64,000 nucleotides of DNA, from NCBI RefSeq assembly GCF_047338595.1, contig NZ_JBLFBO010000009.1:70178-134177 (forward strand), in the 5' to 3' direction. The position numbers were made by a program, and so were the translations under genes. Positions 9,705-18,131 of the stretch are shown here, one piece after another. The notes beneath the pieces were generated by a model. The model had not been told where the DNA came from. It saw only the letters and a list, made by a program, of their open reading frames with translations, and made no database searches. Numbering within the stretch: the first letter of the stretch is position 1; every line of letters starts with the position of its first letter. Source of the DNA: Nitrospira_D sp019636945 (GTDB lineage Bacteria; Nitrospirota; Nitrospiria; Nitrospirales; Nitrospiraceae).

Positions 9705-10099
9705 GCACAACCCTAGCGGATGCAATTACGACGATGTGATCCGTACGTTTTGAGTCCATTATGAATTGGCCAGATGGGGTACCGCAAGCGGGGGCAATGA
9801 CGCCGCCTATATGATCCATCTGCTCGTAGATCGGCAAATTCATGATTCTTCGGAACGCAGAGCTTTGGACCACCATGGCAATGGTGAAGGTTGGAGACGT
9901 CCAAGCTGGATCATTCTGTTCCTATCTTCGTTACCGTTTCCTCCTCTATTCTCTAGCAGTCTCCGAACCTTCTCGACAAAGCTTCTTGTCGTCACATAGA
10001 CCTGATGCCCGGCGTAATTTTCTGCTCCCCTGGGGAATTACATCACTGAGCGAGGCCACAGTCGAGGTCGTGTGGATGAGCGATTGAATTACAGGAGGG
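9705..10099. other. gene-free interval
   Basis: About 395 bp between the BTAD regulator start and the RDD gene stop. Short frames here lack ribosome sites and protein-like composition. I see no strong hairpin. It must contain the promoter of the regulator gene on the minus strand, but no clear element was identified. Confidence 0.3.
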
Positions 10100-10666
10100 T
10101 TACAGACTATACCGTTCTGCAATCACGAGTTTCGGATGCACCACATGGGAATACACGAGCATATAGCCGAATGCAAAGTAATGCGCCAAGCGAACTTCAC
10201 CAGTCCCTACCGGGATGGCATTATTCTTCACGAGGCACGTATTGGCAATCCGATCACGGATAGATTGCCTGTCACCGTCAACTCCACACCAGAGAAGTTC
10301 AAACAGGAAGTTGCCTGGAGCGATGCAGAACAGCCACAGCATGGACCGAAGGGTGAGCGACCAGAGCGCTGGTTGATCTCCTTTCAGATTGACCAACTTG
10401 GCCCCCGCCAGCCGGTACCCCACAGTGCGCCATGCCGACCGCTTGAGCGGAACAAGATAGAGCCATACCGCGACCACCAAGGCACAGATAAACCCATCAG
10501 TAATCCCAAGCAGCTCAAACCACACCACGGATAGCCCCCATCCCAGTAGAAAGAGCGTCACGGTGTCGACGGACAGAATGAGGAGTCTCCGACCGGCACC
10601 GATGTAGTCAGCGGGTGCAAAGTAGACGCCTTCTCCAAGGGAATCGTCTCGTTGTTGTTGAAGCAT
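10100..10666 (-). CDS. RDD family membrane protein
   Basis: A 188-residue protein matching the RDD family pattern. There is an N-terminal GAGRRLLILSVDTVTLFLLGWGL helix carrying the conserved Arg and Asp, a second membrane segment near residues 55-70, and the conserved KRSAWRTVGYRLAGAKLVNLKG block near 75-97. A further helix (LRSMLWLFCIAPGNFLFELL) follows, then the RQSIRDRIANTCLV motif typical of the family C-terminal part. Function of RDD proteins is mostly unknown; some are proposed ion antiporters. It is monocistronic here, with long gene-free DNA on both sides. Confidence 0.85.
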   Translation of the reverse strand: MLQQQRDDSLGEGVYFAPADYIGAGRRLLILSVDTVTLFLLGWGLSVVWFELLGITDGFICALVVAVWLYLVPLKRSAWRTVGYRLAGAKLVNLKGDQPALWSLTLRSMLWLFCIAPGNFLFELLWCGVDGDRQSIRDRIANTCLVKNNAIPVGTGEVRLAHYFAFGYMLVYSHVVHPKLVIAERYSL

Positions 10667-11252
10667 GAGTTACGGCAGTTAGCCCCGATGACAATACTCT
10701 GATGACACTCTGCTTAAGATGCTTCCCGGTTGAACTGATCTTTTCAACAGCGTAGAGAACCTCTGATGAAGGCAACTCCCCTTAACCTGCGGGGCGTACC
10801 CTTGAATAAACCATAGCAAATGCGTGATGATCTGCAACCTATTGCTTTACCTCGATTACTTCTTTCATTTTCAAGCCCTAGCGAGGCTGAGGATACATCC
10901 CAGGGGCGCCAACGAGATACGCGTTACCTCCCCTCTTTTGGGCCCAGCTACATGACCACAAACCGCGCATGTCTACAATAAGCATGCACTATGAAACCAC
11001 TGGACGCGATGAGAAAGGAGCAACACGGTTAGCCATTCCCGTTGAAGATGCCAAGAGTAGGTCGTTCCGCAGCTTCGCGTAAAGAAGCAGGCCAGGCACG
11101 TGACACTAATGCATGGTTTGAGTCCCCATAGTTTGCTGGTCCATAACAGGTGTTATTACAGTGTTAGAAATTCCAACAAATCAATGCACAATGCGACAAA
11201 CTGAGACAAGGTGAAATGAAGACGTAATTATGTGAATCACTTGAAATAACAA

Positions 11253-11290
11253 GGGGATTACCCGTGTCATCAACGACTTAGGTAATCCCC
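11253..11290 (-). terminator. hairpin with T-rich tail behind tyrS and the tRNA fragment
   Basis: A perfect 10-bp inverted repeat, GGGGATTACC (11253-11262) and GGTAATCCCC (11281-11290). Read on the minus strand it is followed by TTGTTATTT, a weak T-tract. It directly follows the truncated tRNA-Gly and sits where that gene's T-arm would be, so it probably ends transcription of the lpdA-comEA-tyrS operon. Confidence 0.55.
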
Positions 11291-11293
11291 CTA

Positions 11294-11337
11294 TATCAGC
11301 TTGGGAAGCAAGGACTCTACCACTGAGCTACGCCCGC
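11294..11337 (-). pseudogene. 5' half of a tRNA-Gly(CCC)
   Basis: Read on the minus strand, the segment starts GCGGGCGTAGCTCAGTGGTA. This matches the acceptor 5' strand, U8-A9, D-arm and GGTA loop of bacterial tRNA-Gly. It continues to an anticodon loop TTCCCAA, giving anticodon CCC. The anticodon stem is poorly paired (CTTGC against GCTGA), and beyond it no T-arm or 3' acceptor strand matching GCGGGCG is found; a hairpin takes its place. I therefore call it a truncated, non-functional tRNA gene, about 88 bp downstream of tyrS. It could be the leftover of recombination at a tRNA attachment site. Confidence 0.65.
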
Positions 11338-11425
11338 TCGCTGGAGATCTTATACAGGAACGCCGGCTGGCTGTCCAGTTGCACATAGATCGGGATTTCT
11401 CAAGACATCGACCCAGCCATTGCTA

Positions 11426-12634
11426 TTAGATCCGTTCCACCGTCGCAAACTTTCGTCGGCCAATCTTCAGACGATGCTGCTTACCCAGAACAACCTCCAG
11501 CGTGGCATTCGCATCGTTCTGTTTCTGTCCATCAATCTCGACGCCGCCTTGAATGATGAGCCGACGCGCTTCGCTCTTGCTGGGAACCAGCCCTGTTTTG
11601 GCCACAAGATCAACCAACCCAATGGCCTTTCCATCTCGCAAATCATTGTTCGTCAGCTGCACACGCACATCCGGTTCATCGGGGAACTCTTGTTTCTGGA
11701 ACTTCTGCGCAAACTCTGCTCGGGCCTGTTTTCCGGCCTCAGCTCCGTGGTACTGAGCCACAATCAGTTCAGCGAGGGTCTGTTTAGCTTCCATCGGATG
11801 CAGTGACCTGGCCTGACCGAGATCTTCCGTCGTCAGCAGCTCATAGTACCGATACATCAGGGTGTCACTGATCGACATCACCTTGCCGAACATCTCACCC
11901 GGCTTGTCTTCTAGGGCGATATAGTTTCCGACACTCTTGCTCATCTTCTTCACGCCGTCCGTGCCTTCGAGCAACGGCATCGTAATCACCACTTGTGATT
12001 CCTGACCATAGTCTCGCTGCAACTCACGCCCGACCAAGAGGTTGAACTTTTGATCCGTCCCCCCCAACTCCACATCCGCCTTCAATGCGACGGAGTCATA
12101 TCCCTGCACAAGCGGATAGAGAAATTCGTGGACACTGATAGGTTTCTGCTCATGGTACCGCTTGTGAAAATCATCGCGTTCCATCATTCTGGCGACTCGG
12201 TAATGCGCGGCCAGTTGGATTAAGCCATCAGCCGTCATGGGTCCCATCCATCGACTATTGAAGTCGATGGTGGTTTTCTCCGGATCAAGAATCTTGAAGA
12301 TCTGACGCTGGTACGTCTTGGCATTCTCCTGGACTTGTTCCTTGGTCAGCGCCCGACGCGTCTCGGAGACACCGGTTGGATCACCGATCATCCCTGTGAA
12401 ATCACCGATTAGGAAAATCACGGTGTGCCCAAGATCTTGAAAGTGTTTCAGCTTATGGATCAGGACCGTGTGCCCAAGATGAAGATCCGGTGCCGTCGGA
12501 TCGAATCCCGCCTTAATGCGTAATGGGCGCTTTTCAGAAAGCGAACGCTTCAGTTTGGCTTCGAGCTCAGTCTGCTGAATGACCTCCACCGCACCACGGA
12601 GAATGAGGTCAAGTTGTTGGGTGACATCCTTCAT
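11426..12634 (-). CDS. tyrS: tyrosyl-tRNA synthetase
   Basis: A 402-residue class I aminoacyl-tRNA synthetase that charges tRNA-Tyr in the cytoplasm. The HIGH-type motif reads HLGH (PTAPDLHLGHTVLIHKL, about residue 50). The KMSKS loop is KKMSKSVGNY near residue 230, and a C-terminal S4 RNA-binding domain contains the SKSEARRLIIQGGVEIDG stretch. Length and motif spacing fit the TyrZ-like (type 2) bacterial group. The ATG overlaps the comEA-type gene stop by 4 bp (12631-12634), so the two are translationally coupled. Confidence 0.97.
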   Translation of the reverse strand: MKDVTQQLDLILRGAVEVIQQTELEAKLKRSLSEKRPLRIKAGFDPTAPDLHLGHTVLIHKLKHFQDLGHTVIFLIGDFTGMIGDPTGVSETRRALTKEQVQENAKTYQRQIFKILDPEKTTIDFNSRWMGPMTADGLIQLAAHYRVARMMERDDFHKRYHEQKPISVHEFLYPLVQGYDSVALKADVELGGTDQKFNLLVGRELQRDYGQESQVVITMPLLEGTDGVKKMSKSVGNYIALEDKPGEMFGKVMSISDTLMYRYYELLTTEDLGQARSLHPMEAKQTLAELIVAQYHGAEAGKQARAEFAQKFQKQEFPDEPDVRVQLTNNDLRDGKAIGLVDLVAKTGLVPSKSEARRLIIQGGVEIDGQKQNDANATLEVVLGKQHRLKIGRRKFATVERI

Positions 12635-13071
12635 GACGCACGTCGCTCCGTCTCTCGTTGCGTCTCGCTGGTGGAGACTGTGATCAATGACTTGAGGCGA
12701 TCAAATTTTTTGGCGCCGATCCCTTTGACGCCACGCAGATCATCAACCGTACGAAACCGTCCTGCCGACTCTCGAAACGCAACCACCCGTTGCGCCAGCA
12801 CAGCACCAATACCCGGCAGAGCTTCCAGTTCATCTGCAGTAGCTCGATTCAAATCCAGCAAGGCTCCATTGTGCAACCTGCCTACCTTAGCCGATACCAC
12901 ACGACTCTGGTCAAGCGCATGTTGACCGGAACCGTTCACACCCCTCGCAGTCTGCTCCTGCGTGAAAGCATCAGACGACTCGACAGCCACATGACGCATC
13001 CATCCCATCCACAAGACAATTCCAACCGTGACGGCCAACATTCCCAATTTGACAAGGAGAGACTTGATCAT
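12631..13071 (-). CDS. ComEA-like helix-hairpin-helix protein
   Basis: A 146-residue protein with one N-terminal membrane anchor (LLVKLGMLAVTVGIVLWMG) followed by a spacer. Two helix-hairpin-helix motifs follow at the C-terminus (LNRATADELEALPGIGAVLA and FRTVDDLRGVKGIGAKKFDR, residues ~73-130). ComEA-type proteins bind double-stranded DNA at the membrane during natural uptake; many short homologues outside competence operons have no proven role. The gene overlaps both its neighbours by 4 bp (lpdA upstream, tyrS downstream), giving one tight minus-strand operon. Confidence 0.85.
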   Translation of the reverse strand: MIKSLLVKLGMLAVTVGIVLWMGWMRHVAVESSDAFTQEQTARGVNGSGQHALDQSRVVSAKVGRLHNGALLDLNRATADELEALPGIGAVLAQRVVAFRESAGRFRTVDDLRGVKGIGAKKFDRLKSLITVSTSETQRETERRAS

Positions 13072-14501
13072 CCCTTCCCCGTCTTTCTCAATTGGTGAAT
13101 GGCCGCTCCATCAAGATCTTCCATTGATTCCATCACGCCTTCGGCGAGCGTTGGATGGGCGTGGATGAGACGAGCAACTTGGCTGGCCGTTGCCCCCATC
13201 TGCATCGCCAACGCCGGTTCATGAATGAGATCCGCCGCATGGGCCCCGAGAATATGCATACCCAGGATCCGACTGGTCTCGGCATCAGCAATGACTTTGT
13301 AGAATCCGGTCGTCTCTCCTGTGGCTTGAGCCTTCCCCAACGCCCCATAGCGAAATCGTCCGACCTTCACTGCCTGGTTCGGATCTTTGCCGTTCCGCTC
13401 CGCTCGAGCTCTAGCCTGCAACTCGGTCAATCCCACCCGTCCGATCTCGGGTAGGGTGAAGATGCCGGCAGGGATCACGGCATAATCGATCGTCCGTTGA
13501 TGTCCTAAAATATTCTCAACCGCTACCTGTCCCTGCGTCGATGCGACATGGGCCAACATCGCCTTACCTGTCACATCGCCAATCGCATAGATACCGGGAA
13601 TGTTCGTGCGCAGGTGCTCATCAACCAGCACATCGCCACGATGCCCAAGCGCAACACCGACCTGTTCTAATCCAATCCCGCGTGAGTTAAATCCGCGCCC
13701 CACCGAAACCAAGAACTTCTCAGCCGCGATCGTGCTTCCGTCTTTCAACGACATGACCAACGACTCAGGTGATCGCTCGCATTGCTCCACCGTCGTGCCG
13801 GTTATCACGGTCACGCCCCGCTTCTTCAACTCACGCTCCATGGTGGCGGAAATCTCCTCATCCTCCAATGGAAGGAGCCGTGGCATGAGTTCAAGGATGG
13901 TGACCTGTGTCCCAAGACCGCTGTACAACGCGGCGAACTCGCATCCCTCCACTCCACCACCCAAAATGGCAAGGGTGGCCGGAACCTGTGTCAGGTCAAG
14001 CATCTGCTGGCTGGTCACGATCTGCTGACCATCGATGGGAAATTGGGGAAGGTTCGGCCAGGACGATCCGGTGGCGATTACCAGTGCGTCAGCGTGAATC
14101 TCACGCTGCGCTCCGTCCGGCAATGTTACGGCAAGGGTACGTGCATCTTTGATAACCCCTTGCCCAGTAACCTGTTCGATCCCCCAGCCTTTGAACAGTG
14201 TCGCAATCCCTTTGACAAGTGAAGCGACCACCTTCTCTTTTCGGGCCACCATGCGAACAAGATCATACGTCGCCGGTGCCTGGAGTATCAGCCCCAGATC
14301 CTCCGCCTTCTTGAGCTTGTCCCCAAGCTCTACGACGGAGAGCAGCGCTTTGCTCGGAATACACCCCCAGTTGAGGCAGACTCCGCCGAGCTTCTCTCGC
14401 TCGATGACTGTGACCCGTGCGCCGAGTTGAGCCGCACGGATCGCTGCGACATAGCCGCCTGGGCCGGCTCCAAGAATCGCGATGTGGAGTGAGGAGGTCA
14501 T
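13068..14501 (-). CDS. lpdA: dihydrolipoyl dehydrogenase
   Basis: A 477-residue flavoprotein disulfide reductase. The FAD-binding GAGPGGYVAAIRAAQLGA lies at the N-terminus, and the redox-active disulfide is in GGVCLNWGCIPSK (CxxxxC). The NAD-binding LGGGVEGCEFAALYSGLG is near residue 180. The FAD signature is YAIGDVTG, and the C-terminal interface carries the catalytic His (IHAHPTLAEGVMES). It reoxidises dihydrolipoamide with NAD+ for lipoyl-dependent complexes. With gcvH 91 bp upstream on the same strand, the likely partner is the glycine cleavage system or a related lipoyl complex. The stop overlaps the comEA-type start. Confidence 0.95.
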   Translation of the reverse strand: MTSSLHIAILGAGPGGYVAAIRAAQLGARVTVIEREKLGGVCLNWGCIPSKALLSVVELGDKLKKAEDLGLILQAPATYDLVRMVARKEKVVASLVKGIATLFKGWGIEQVTGQGVIKDARTLAVTLPDGAQREIHADALVIATGSSWPNLPQFPIDGQQIVTSQQMLDLTQVPATLAILGGGVEGCEFAALYSGLGTQVTILELMPRLLPLEDEEISATMERELKKRGVTVITGTTVEQCERSPESLVMSLKDGSTIAAEKFLVSVGRGFNSRGIGLEQVGVALGHRGDVLVDEHLRTNIPGIYAIGDVTGKAMLAHVASTQGQVAVENILGHQRTIDYAVIPAGIFTLPEIGRVGLTELQARARAERNGKDPNQAVKVGRFRYGALGKAQATGETTGFYKVIADAETSRILGMHILGAHAADLIHEPALAMQMGATASQVARLIHAHPTLAEGVMESMEDLDGAAIHQLRKTGKG

Positions 14502-14592
14502 CGGATCAGATATTCATCGTTGATTGAGACATTGCTAATGGGTACCAATGATTCAATCACACAATGGTTGGCCGATCCAACGGACACAATTG

Positions 14593-14979
14593 TCAATGCT
14601 TCTGACTGGCGAGAAAGGCTTCGTATTGAGCGGCCGTCATTAGTTGATCAACGTCTCCGGGACTGCTCAGCTCAATGACCGCCATCCATCCCTTGCCATA
14701 GGGATCTGAATTCACCACCTCAGGACGATCTTTCAGATCCGTGTTGATCTTGGTGACCGTCCCGCTGACCGGCGTGTAGATCGTTGACGTAGTTTTGGTC
14801 GACTCGACTTCCCCGATCTGCTGCCCAACCTTCACGGTCGCCCCGACCTTGGGAAGGTCTAGAAAGACGATGTCGCCCAACGCATCCTGCGCGAAGTGGC
14901 TGATTCCCACCGTCGCCTGTTTGCCCTCGACTCGAACCCACTCATGCTCCTGGTGATACCGTAAATCGGATGGAATCAT
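14593..14979 (-). CDS. gcvH: glycine cleavage system H protein
   Basis: A 128-residue lipoyl carrier. It starts MIPSDLRYHQEHEWVRVEG, with the lipoylation lysine in the GEVESTKTTSTIYTPVSG region (about residues 59-76). The ending ELSSPGDVDQLMTAAQYEAFL also matches the family. The ATG at 14979 is preferred over a GTG at 15003 because ACGGAGCC sits at the right distance and the resulting length is normal. The H protein shuttles the aminomethyl group and electrons between P, T and L proteins. Here it stands with lpdA but without gcvT or gcvP in the window. Confidence 0.95.
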   Translation of the reverse strand: MIPSDLRYHQEHEWVRVEGKQATVGISHFAQDALGDIVFLDLPKVGATVKVGQQIGEVESTKTTSTIYTPVSGTVTKINTDLKDRPEVVNSDPYGKGWMAVIELSSPGDVDQLMTAAQYEAFLASQKH

Positions 14980-15109
14980 GTCGGCTCCGTTCTTGAGATC
15001 CACTATGCGAGTCTAAAGGTTCAGGGAAGGACCGGCAACGAATCACTCAGCCTCAACCCTGACCAGATCAATTTTTCAGGATGGTAGTGGGAGCGGTTGG
15101 TATTGTCAA

Positions 15110-15145
15110 GAAACGGGCCGGGCACCATCGCCGACCCGTTTCTCA
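15110..15145 (-). terminator. intrinsic terminator downstream of ndk
   Basis: The arms GAAACGGG and CCCGTTTC (outer 8 bp, continuing inward with GC pairs) form a stable hairpin immediately after the ndk stop. It is followed on the minus strand by TTGACAATAC, with only a weak T-run. Confidence 0.6.
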
Positions 15146-15151
15146 CGCGTG

Positions 15152-15571
15152 CTATCCAAAGATCTCCATGCCGGGGAAGAAATATCCGACCTCAAACTGA
15201 GCGGTTTCCGGTGAGTCTGATCCATGGACGGCATTAAACTCAATATTCGCTCCATGAGCTTTGCGGATGGTGCCTGCATCGGCCTTCGCCGGATCCGTTG
15301 CGCCCATTAACTCCCGATTCTTCTTGATCGCATTCTCACCCTGCAGCACGATCACCACAGCCGGACCGGACGACATGAAGGCACACAGACTCCCGAAAAA
15401 CGGACGCGCCTTGTGCACCGCGTAAAACCCTTCCGCGACAGACTGAGACATGTGAATCATCTTGATAGCAATCGCCTTCAGTCCTGCCTGTTCGTATCGG
15501 TGAATGATATCTCCGATGGCATTCTTCTTGACGGCATCCGGCTTGATAATGGCCAATGTTCGTTCGTTCAT
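15152..15571 (-). CDS. ndk: nucleoside diphosphate kinase
   Basis: A 139-residue enzyme transferring the gamma phosphate between nucleoside tri- and diphosphates through a phospho-histidine. The active-site block NAVHGSDSPETAQFEVGYFF (catalytic His near residue 116) is intact. So are the N-terminal ERTLAIIKPDAVKKNAIGDI and the ARPFFGSLCAFMSSGP segment. Length is standard for the bacterial family. An AGGAGTCGGAGCG ribosome region precedes the ATG. It is probably transcribed alone, ending at the hairpin just downstream. Confidence 0.97.
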   Translation of the reverse strand: MNERTLAIIKPDAVKKNAIGDIIHRYEQAGLKAIAIKMIHMSQSVAEGFYAVHKARPFFGSLCAFMSSGPAVVIVLQGENAIKKNRELMGATDPAKADAGTIRKAHGANIEFNAVHGSDSPETAQFEVGYFFPGMEIFG

Positions 15572-15749
15572 GATCGCTCCGACTCCTCCAAATTGTTAAC
15601 AGATCCACTGAGATAGCGGGCACATTATAGGTGGGGCCTCTTCCGGCTTGCAAGCATGTTGCAGCGATTCTCGAGGCGGAATCTTCGACGTTATCTCGAC
15701 AGGATCGTGCTGAGCCTCTTGGCGAGCTCATTACAAACGGAGAGGGTTC

Positions 15750-17264
15750 TCATACAGCCTTGAGACGACAGAATCCGTAGACCGCCATCTTGAGCAACAA
15801 CCTTCCTTGTGCAAACCGTCGAATCGTCGCACTACCGAACGTCCGCGCTTCATACCGAACGGGAATCTCCACCATCTGTAGATTGAGCTTCGACGCACCG
15901 AACAATAAATCAAAATCTCCGAGGGGGTCGAACTCGCCGAAGTACGACCGACTAGCCGCTAGGCGTTCATAGTCTCGGCGGAATAAGACCTTTGTGCCAC
16001 ACAGTGTGTCCTTGATCCGCTGATTGAGCAACCAAGAGAACGCCATCCCAAACACCTTGTTTCCAAATAGCGTCATCAGGTGCATCGCCCGACCCTCCTG
16101 GGGATAGATCAGCCGACAGCCGATGATCAACTCGCCTTTTCCACTTGCGATGGCTTCATAGAATTTCGGGAGGGCTTCCGGCGGCATGGTCGCGTCTGCG
16201 TCCAGGATCATGAGGATGTCGCCCATCGCATGGGCAAACCCCTTGCGAACCGCATCACTTTTCCCTTGCCCGTCCTGTGTCAGAAGTTTGATATTCCTCC
16301 CAGGGTAAAATGCCATGACACGTTTGATCTCCTCTGCCGTCCCGTCTGTCGAATGCCCATCGACAAAGAGGATCTCCTGGCGGCCTCCAAACTGTGGAAT
16401 CCGCCGGAGTGTCGCGTCGATGTTGCCCTGTTCGTTTCGGCAGGGAATGACGATCGTCGTTGAATAAGGCCGCTCCGGCCTCCGGAGCCTCGCGCGAGCG
16501 ATCACATAGTGAGAGAGACAGAGCCCACGAAACCCAGGAAGATAGGCCAGCAATCTGTTGCATAAAGGCGCAAGGAGTGGAATCCGCAGCGGCAGCAACA
16601 ATCGTCGCTCCACCTTCACCACATCAAAGTCGGCGAGATACAACAGATTTGTGAGATCCGCCGGCGAGAGCCAGCTGTGCTCACGCTGCGGCATCTTTAG
16701 CCCAACCTTTTCACACAGCCTGAGGATCGGTTCCCACACATGGTTATGGGAGGACACCACCACTCTTGTTTGAGGAGTACAGAGACGGCGCAGCCGCTTG
16801 AACGCCGTCTGGACGTCGAGGAGATGGCCGACCACGTCCGCAAGAATGATGATATCGAAACATTCGTTGAGCTGCAGCGTTTCAACGTCTCCGACCCGAA
16901 ACTCCAAGGTCGAATGACGTTGGGTCGCCTCGTTCACCATGGCAGGACTCAGGTCGATGCCAAGCCCGCGCGATGGCTTCAACGAGGCAAGGAGATTGCC
17001 GATCCCTGACCCAATTTCCAAGACTCGTAATCCCTCAGGCACGAGAAACCTGAGATATCGAGTCTGATCCTCATAGTAAGCGCGGGCCTTCTGCTCCCAC
17101 GACAGTCGATGCGGAGCACAGGCGTCAAAATGATCACGGATGGCTTTTTTCTTGGCGGCAGTCTGGAATCGCCCCTCCGGGTGAAAGGGATCCGTCGACG
17201 TGTCGAGATCCGTCTCGTCCCAATCCGGAGAGGGAAACAGTTGGTAGAGTCTCGCTGGCCCCAT
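15750..17264 (-). CDS. fused SAM methyltransferase and family 2 glycosyltransferase
   Basis: A 504-residue two-domain protein. Residues ~50-240 hold a class I methyltransferase fold: RVLEIGSGIGNLLASL motif I, GIDLSPAMV motif II and the FDIIILADVVGHL segment. Residues ~270-500 are a GT2/dolichyl-phosphate-mannose-synthase-like glycosyltransferase: TTIVIPCRNEQGNI, the LFVDGHSTDGT nucleotide-sugar block, and MILDADATMPPEAL as the DxD-type metal site. A C-terminal basic, amphipathic helix may contact the membrane. A role in lipid-linked sugar or glycan modification is likely; the substrate is unknown. A 17-bp-arm palindrome lies upstream. Confidence 0.85.
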   Translation of the reverse strand: MGPARLYQLFPSPDWDETDLDTSTDPFHPEGRFQTAAKKKAIRDHFDACAPHRLSWEQKARAYYEDQTRYLRFLVPEGLRVLEIGSGIGNLLASLKPSRGLGIDLSPAMVNEATQRHSTLEFRVGDVETLQLNECFDIIILADVVGHLLDVQTAFKRLRRLCTPQTRVVVSSHNHVWEPILRLCEKVGLKMPQREHSWLSPADLTNLLYLADFDVVKVERRLLLPLRIPLLAPLCNRLLAYLPGFRGLCLSHYVIARARLRRPERPYSTTIVIPCRNEQGNIDATLRRIPQFGGRQEILFVDGHSTDGTAEEIKRVMAFYPGRNIKLLTQDGQGKSDAVRKGFAHAMGDILMILDADATMPPEALPKFYEAIASGKGELIIGCRLIYPQEGRAMHLMTLFGNKVFGMAFSWLLNQRIKDTLCGTKVLFRRDYERLAASRSYFGEFDPLGDFDLLFGASKLNLQMVEIPVRYEARTFGSATIRRFAQGRLLLKMAVYGFCRLKAV

Positions 17265-17414
17265 GGAGATCCATGCACGGATAGCAGTGGATCCACAGTA
17301 GCACCGGCAAGACGTTTTGGCACGAGTTCCGGAAGAATCAGCAGGACGAAATCCTGGCCAACCTTATTCCGGGTGTTTCGAGTACAACCACCGACAGGCC
17401 GCTGCGACAGTATT

Positions 17415-17466
17415 CGTCGTTCGTGAAGCGTGTTCATCCGAAGCAAGATACGCTTCACGCACGACG
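17415..17466. repeat. palindromic 7-bp-period element (REP-like)
   Basis: Inverted arms CGTCGTTCGTGAAGCGT (17415-17431) and ACGCTTCACGCACGACG (17450-17466) pair with one mismatch and leave an 18-bp loop. The units CGTCGTT, CGTGAAG, CGTGTTC and CGCTTCA recur at 7-bp steps. The first arm carries the CGTCGTTCGTGAAGC motif also found near 37.4, 40.3 and 41.3 kb. It lies between the DUF2314 gene and the methyltransferase-glycosyltransferase gene. Confidence 0.75.
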
Positions 17467-17492
17467 TTTCACGAGATTCCGGATGATTCTGA

Positions 17493-18002
17493 TCATCGAT
17501 CGCACTCCAGGCCATATTTCTTCTGAATGTCTTGGGCCACCTCGGGTGCTTCTTTGGTCAAGAGCGCACAGGTCGTGAAGTTTCCGATGACTTTTTTCCT
17601 GCCTTTGTCGACATACGTCCAGTCGACGATCTCCGTCTTCGCAAACGAATAGGCCTGGCCCTTCTTCAGCGATCGAACCACCGGCACATTTTCGATCCGC
17701 CCCGACCACAGATCACCTTGGCCTTTCAGATCGGAAATCCAGAGGTACTCGAGACTCTCCCCTTCGCTGACGCGAACCTTCACGGAATATTGGCCGGTAT
17801 CGGACGGCGGCGACCCCGCCTTTTTCAGAAAGCCCTCCAGTCCGGCACGTGCCCGCGCCATGGCTTTCTGCATGGCCGGGTCCTCATCGCTGACCTCAAC
17901 CGTGCCGTCGTTTTTTGCCTTGTCCGTAAATGATTCGGAAAATACCGGTAGCGAGATCATCGCCACGATGAGACCAACAGCGAGCGCAACCAGTCGTTGC
18001 AT
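17493..18002 (-). CDS. secreted DUF2314 (YegJ-like) protein
   Basis: A 169-residue protein with a signal peptide (MQRLVALAVGLIVAMISLPVFS). The mature part matches the DUF2314/YegJ pattern: EDPAMQKAMARARAGLEGFLKK, then YSVKVRVSEGESLEYLWISDL near residues 85-110, and a C-terminal DWTYVDKGRKKVIGNFTTCALL block. The function of the family is unknown. An AGGGGA sequence lies 5 bp before the ATG. It is divergent from the transglycosylase gene with about 130 bp between them. Confidence 0.8.
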   Translation of the reverse strand: MQRLVALAVGLIVAMISLPVFSESFTDKAKNDGTVEVSDEDPAMQKAMARARAGLEGFLKKAGSPPSDTGQYSVKVRVSEGESLEYLWISDLKGQGDLWSGRIENVPVVRSLKKGQAYSFAKTEIVDWTYVDKGRKKVIGNFTTCALLTKEAPEVAQDIQKKYGLECDR

Positions 18003-18131
18003 AGATTCCCCTCCAACAATCTTGCCGCATATCCCCCAACTTGGGCGGCCATCTTGAGCCTTCTCGCAACCCTAATGCAAGGTTGTTGATTGGCACCATC
18101 CCTCCCGCCATTGCCTCAAGAAATCCCACGG

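Larger units (their letters stand above)
10667..11425. other. long gene-poor region holding a tRNA-Gly fragment
   Basis: A 759-bp interval between the RDD gene and the tyrS stop. No credible protein gene was found; frames are short and broken. The right end contains the 5' half of a tRNA-Gly and a terminator-like hairpin, listed separately. The rest (10670-11250) has lower GC than the surroundings and could be decayed inserted DNA, but I recognise no integrase or transposase remnant. Confidence 0.4.

Noticed and set aside
11253..11337. A functional complete tRNA-Gly
   Set aside because: No T-arm or matching 3' acceptor strand, and the anticodon stem pairs at only two to three positions.
15004..15100. 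Glycine riboswitch ahead of gcvH
   Set aside because: No conserved glycine aptamer core or tandem arrangement was found in the short leader.
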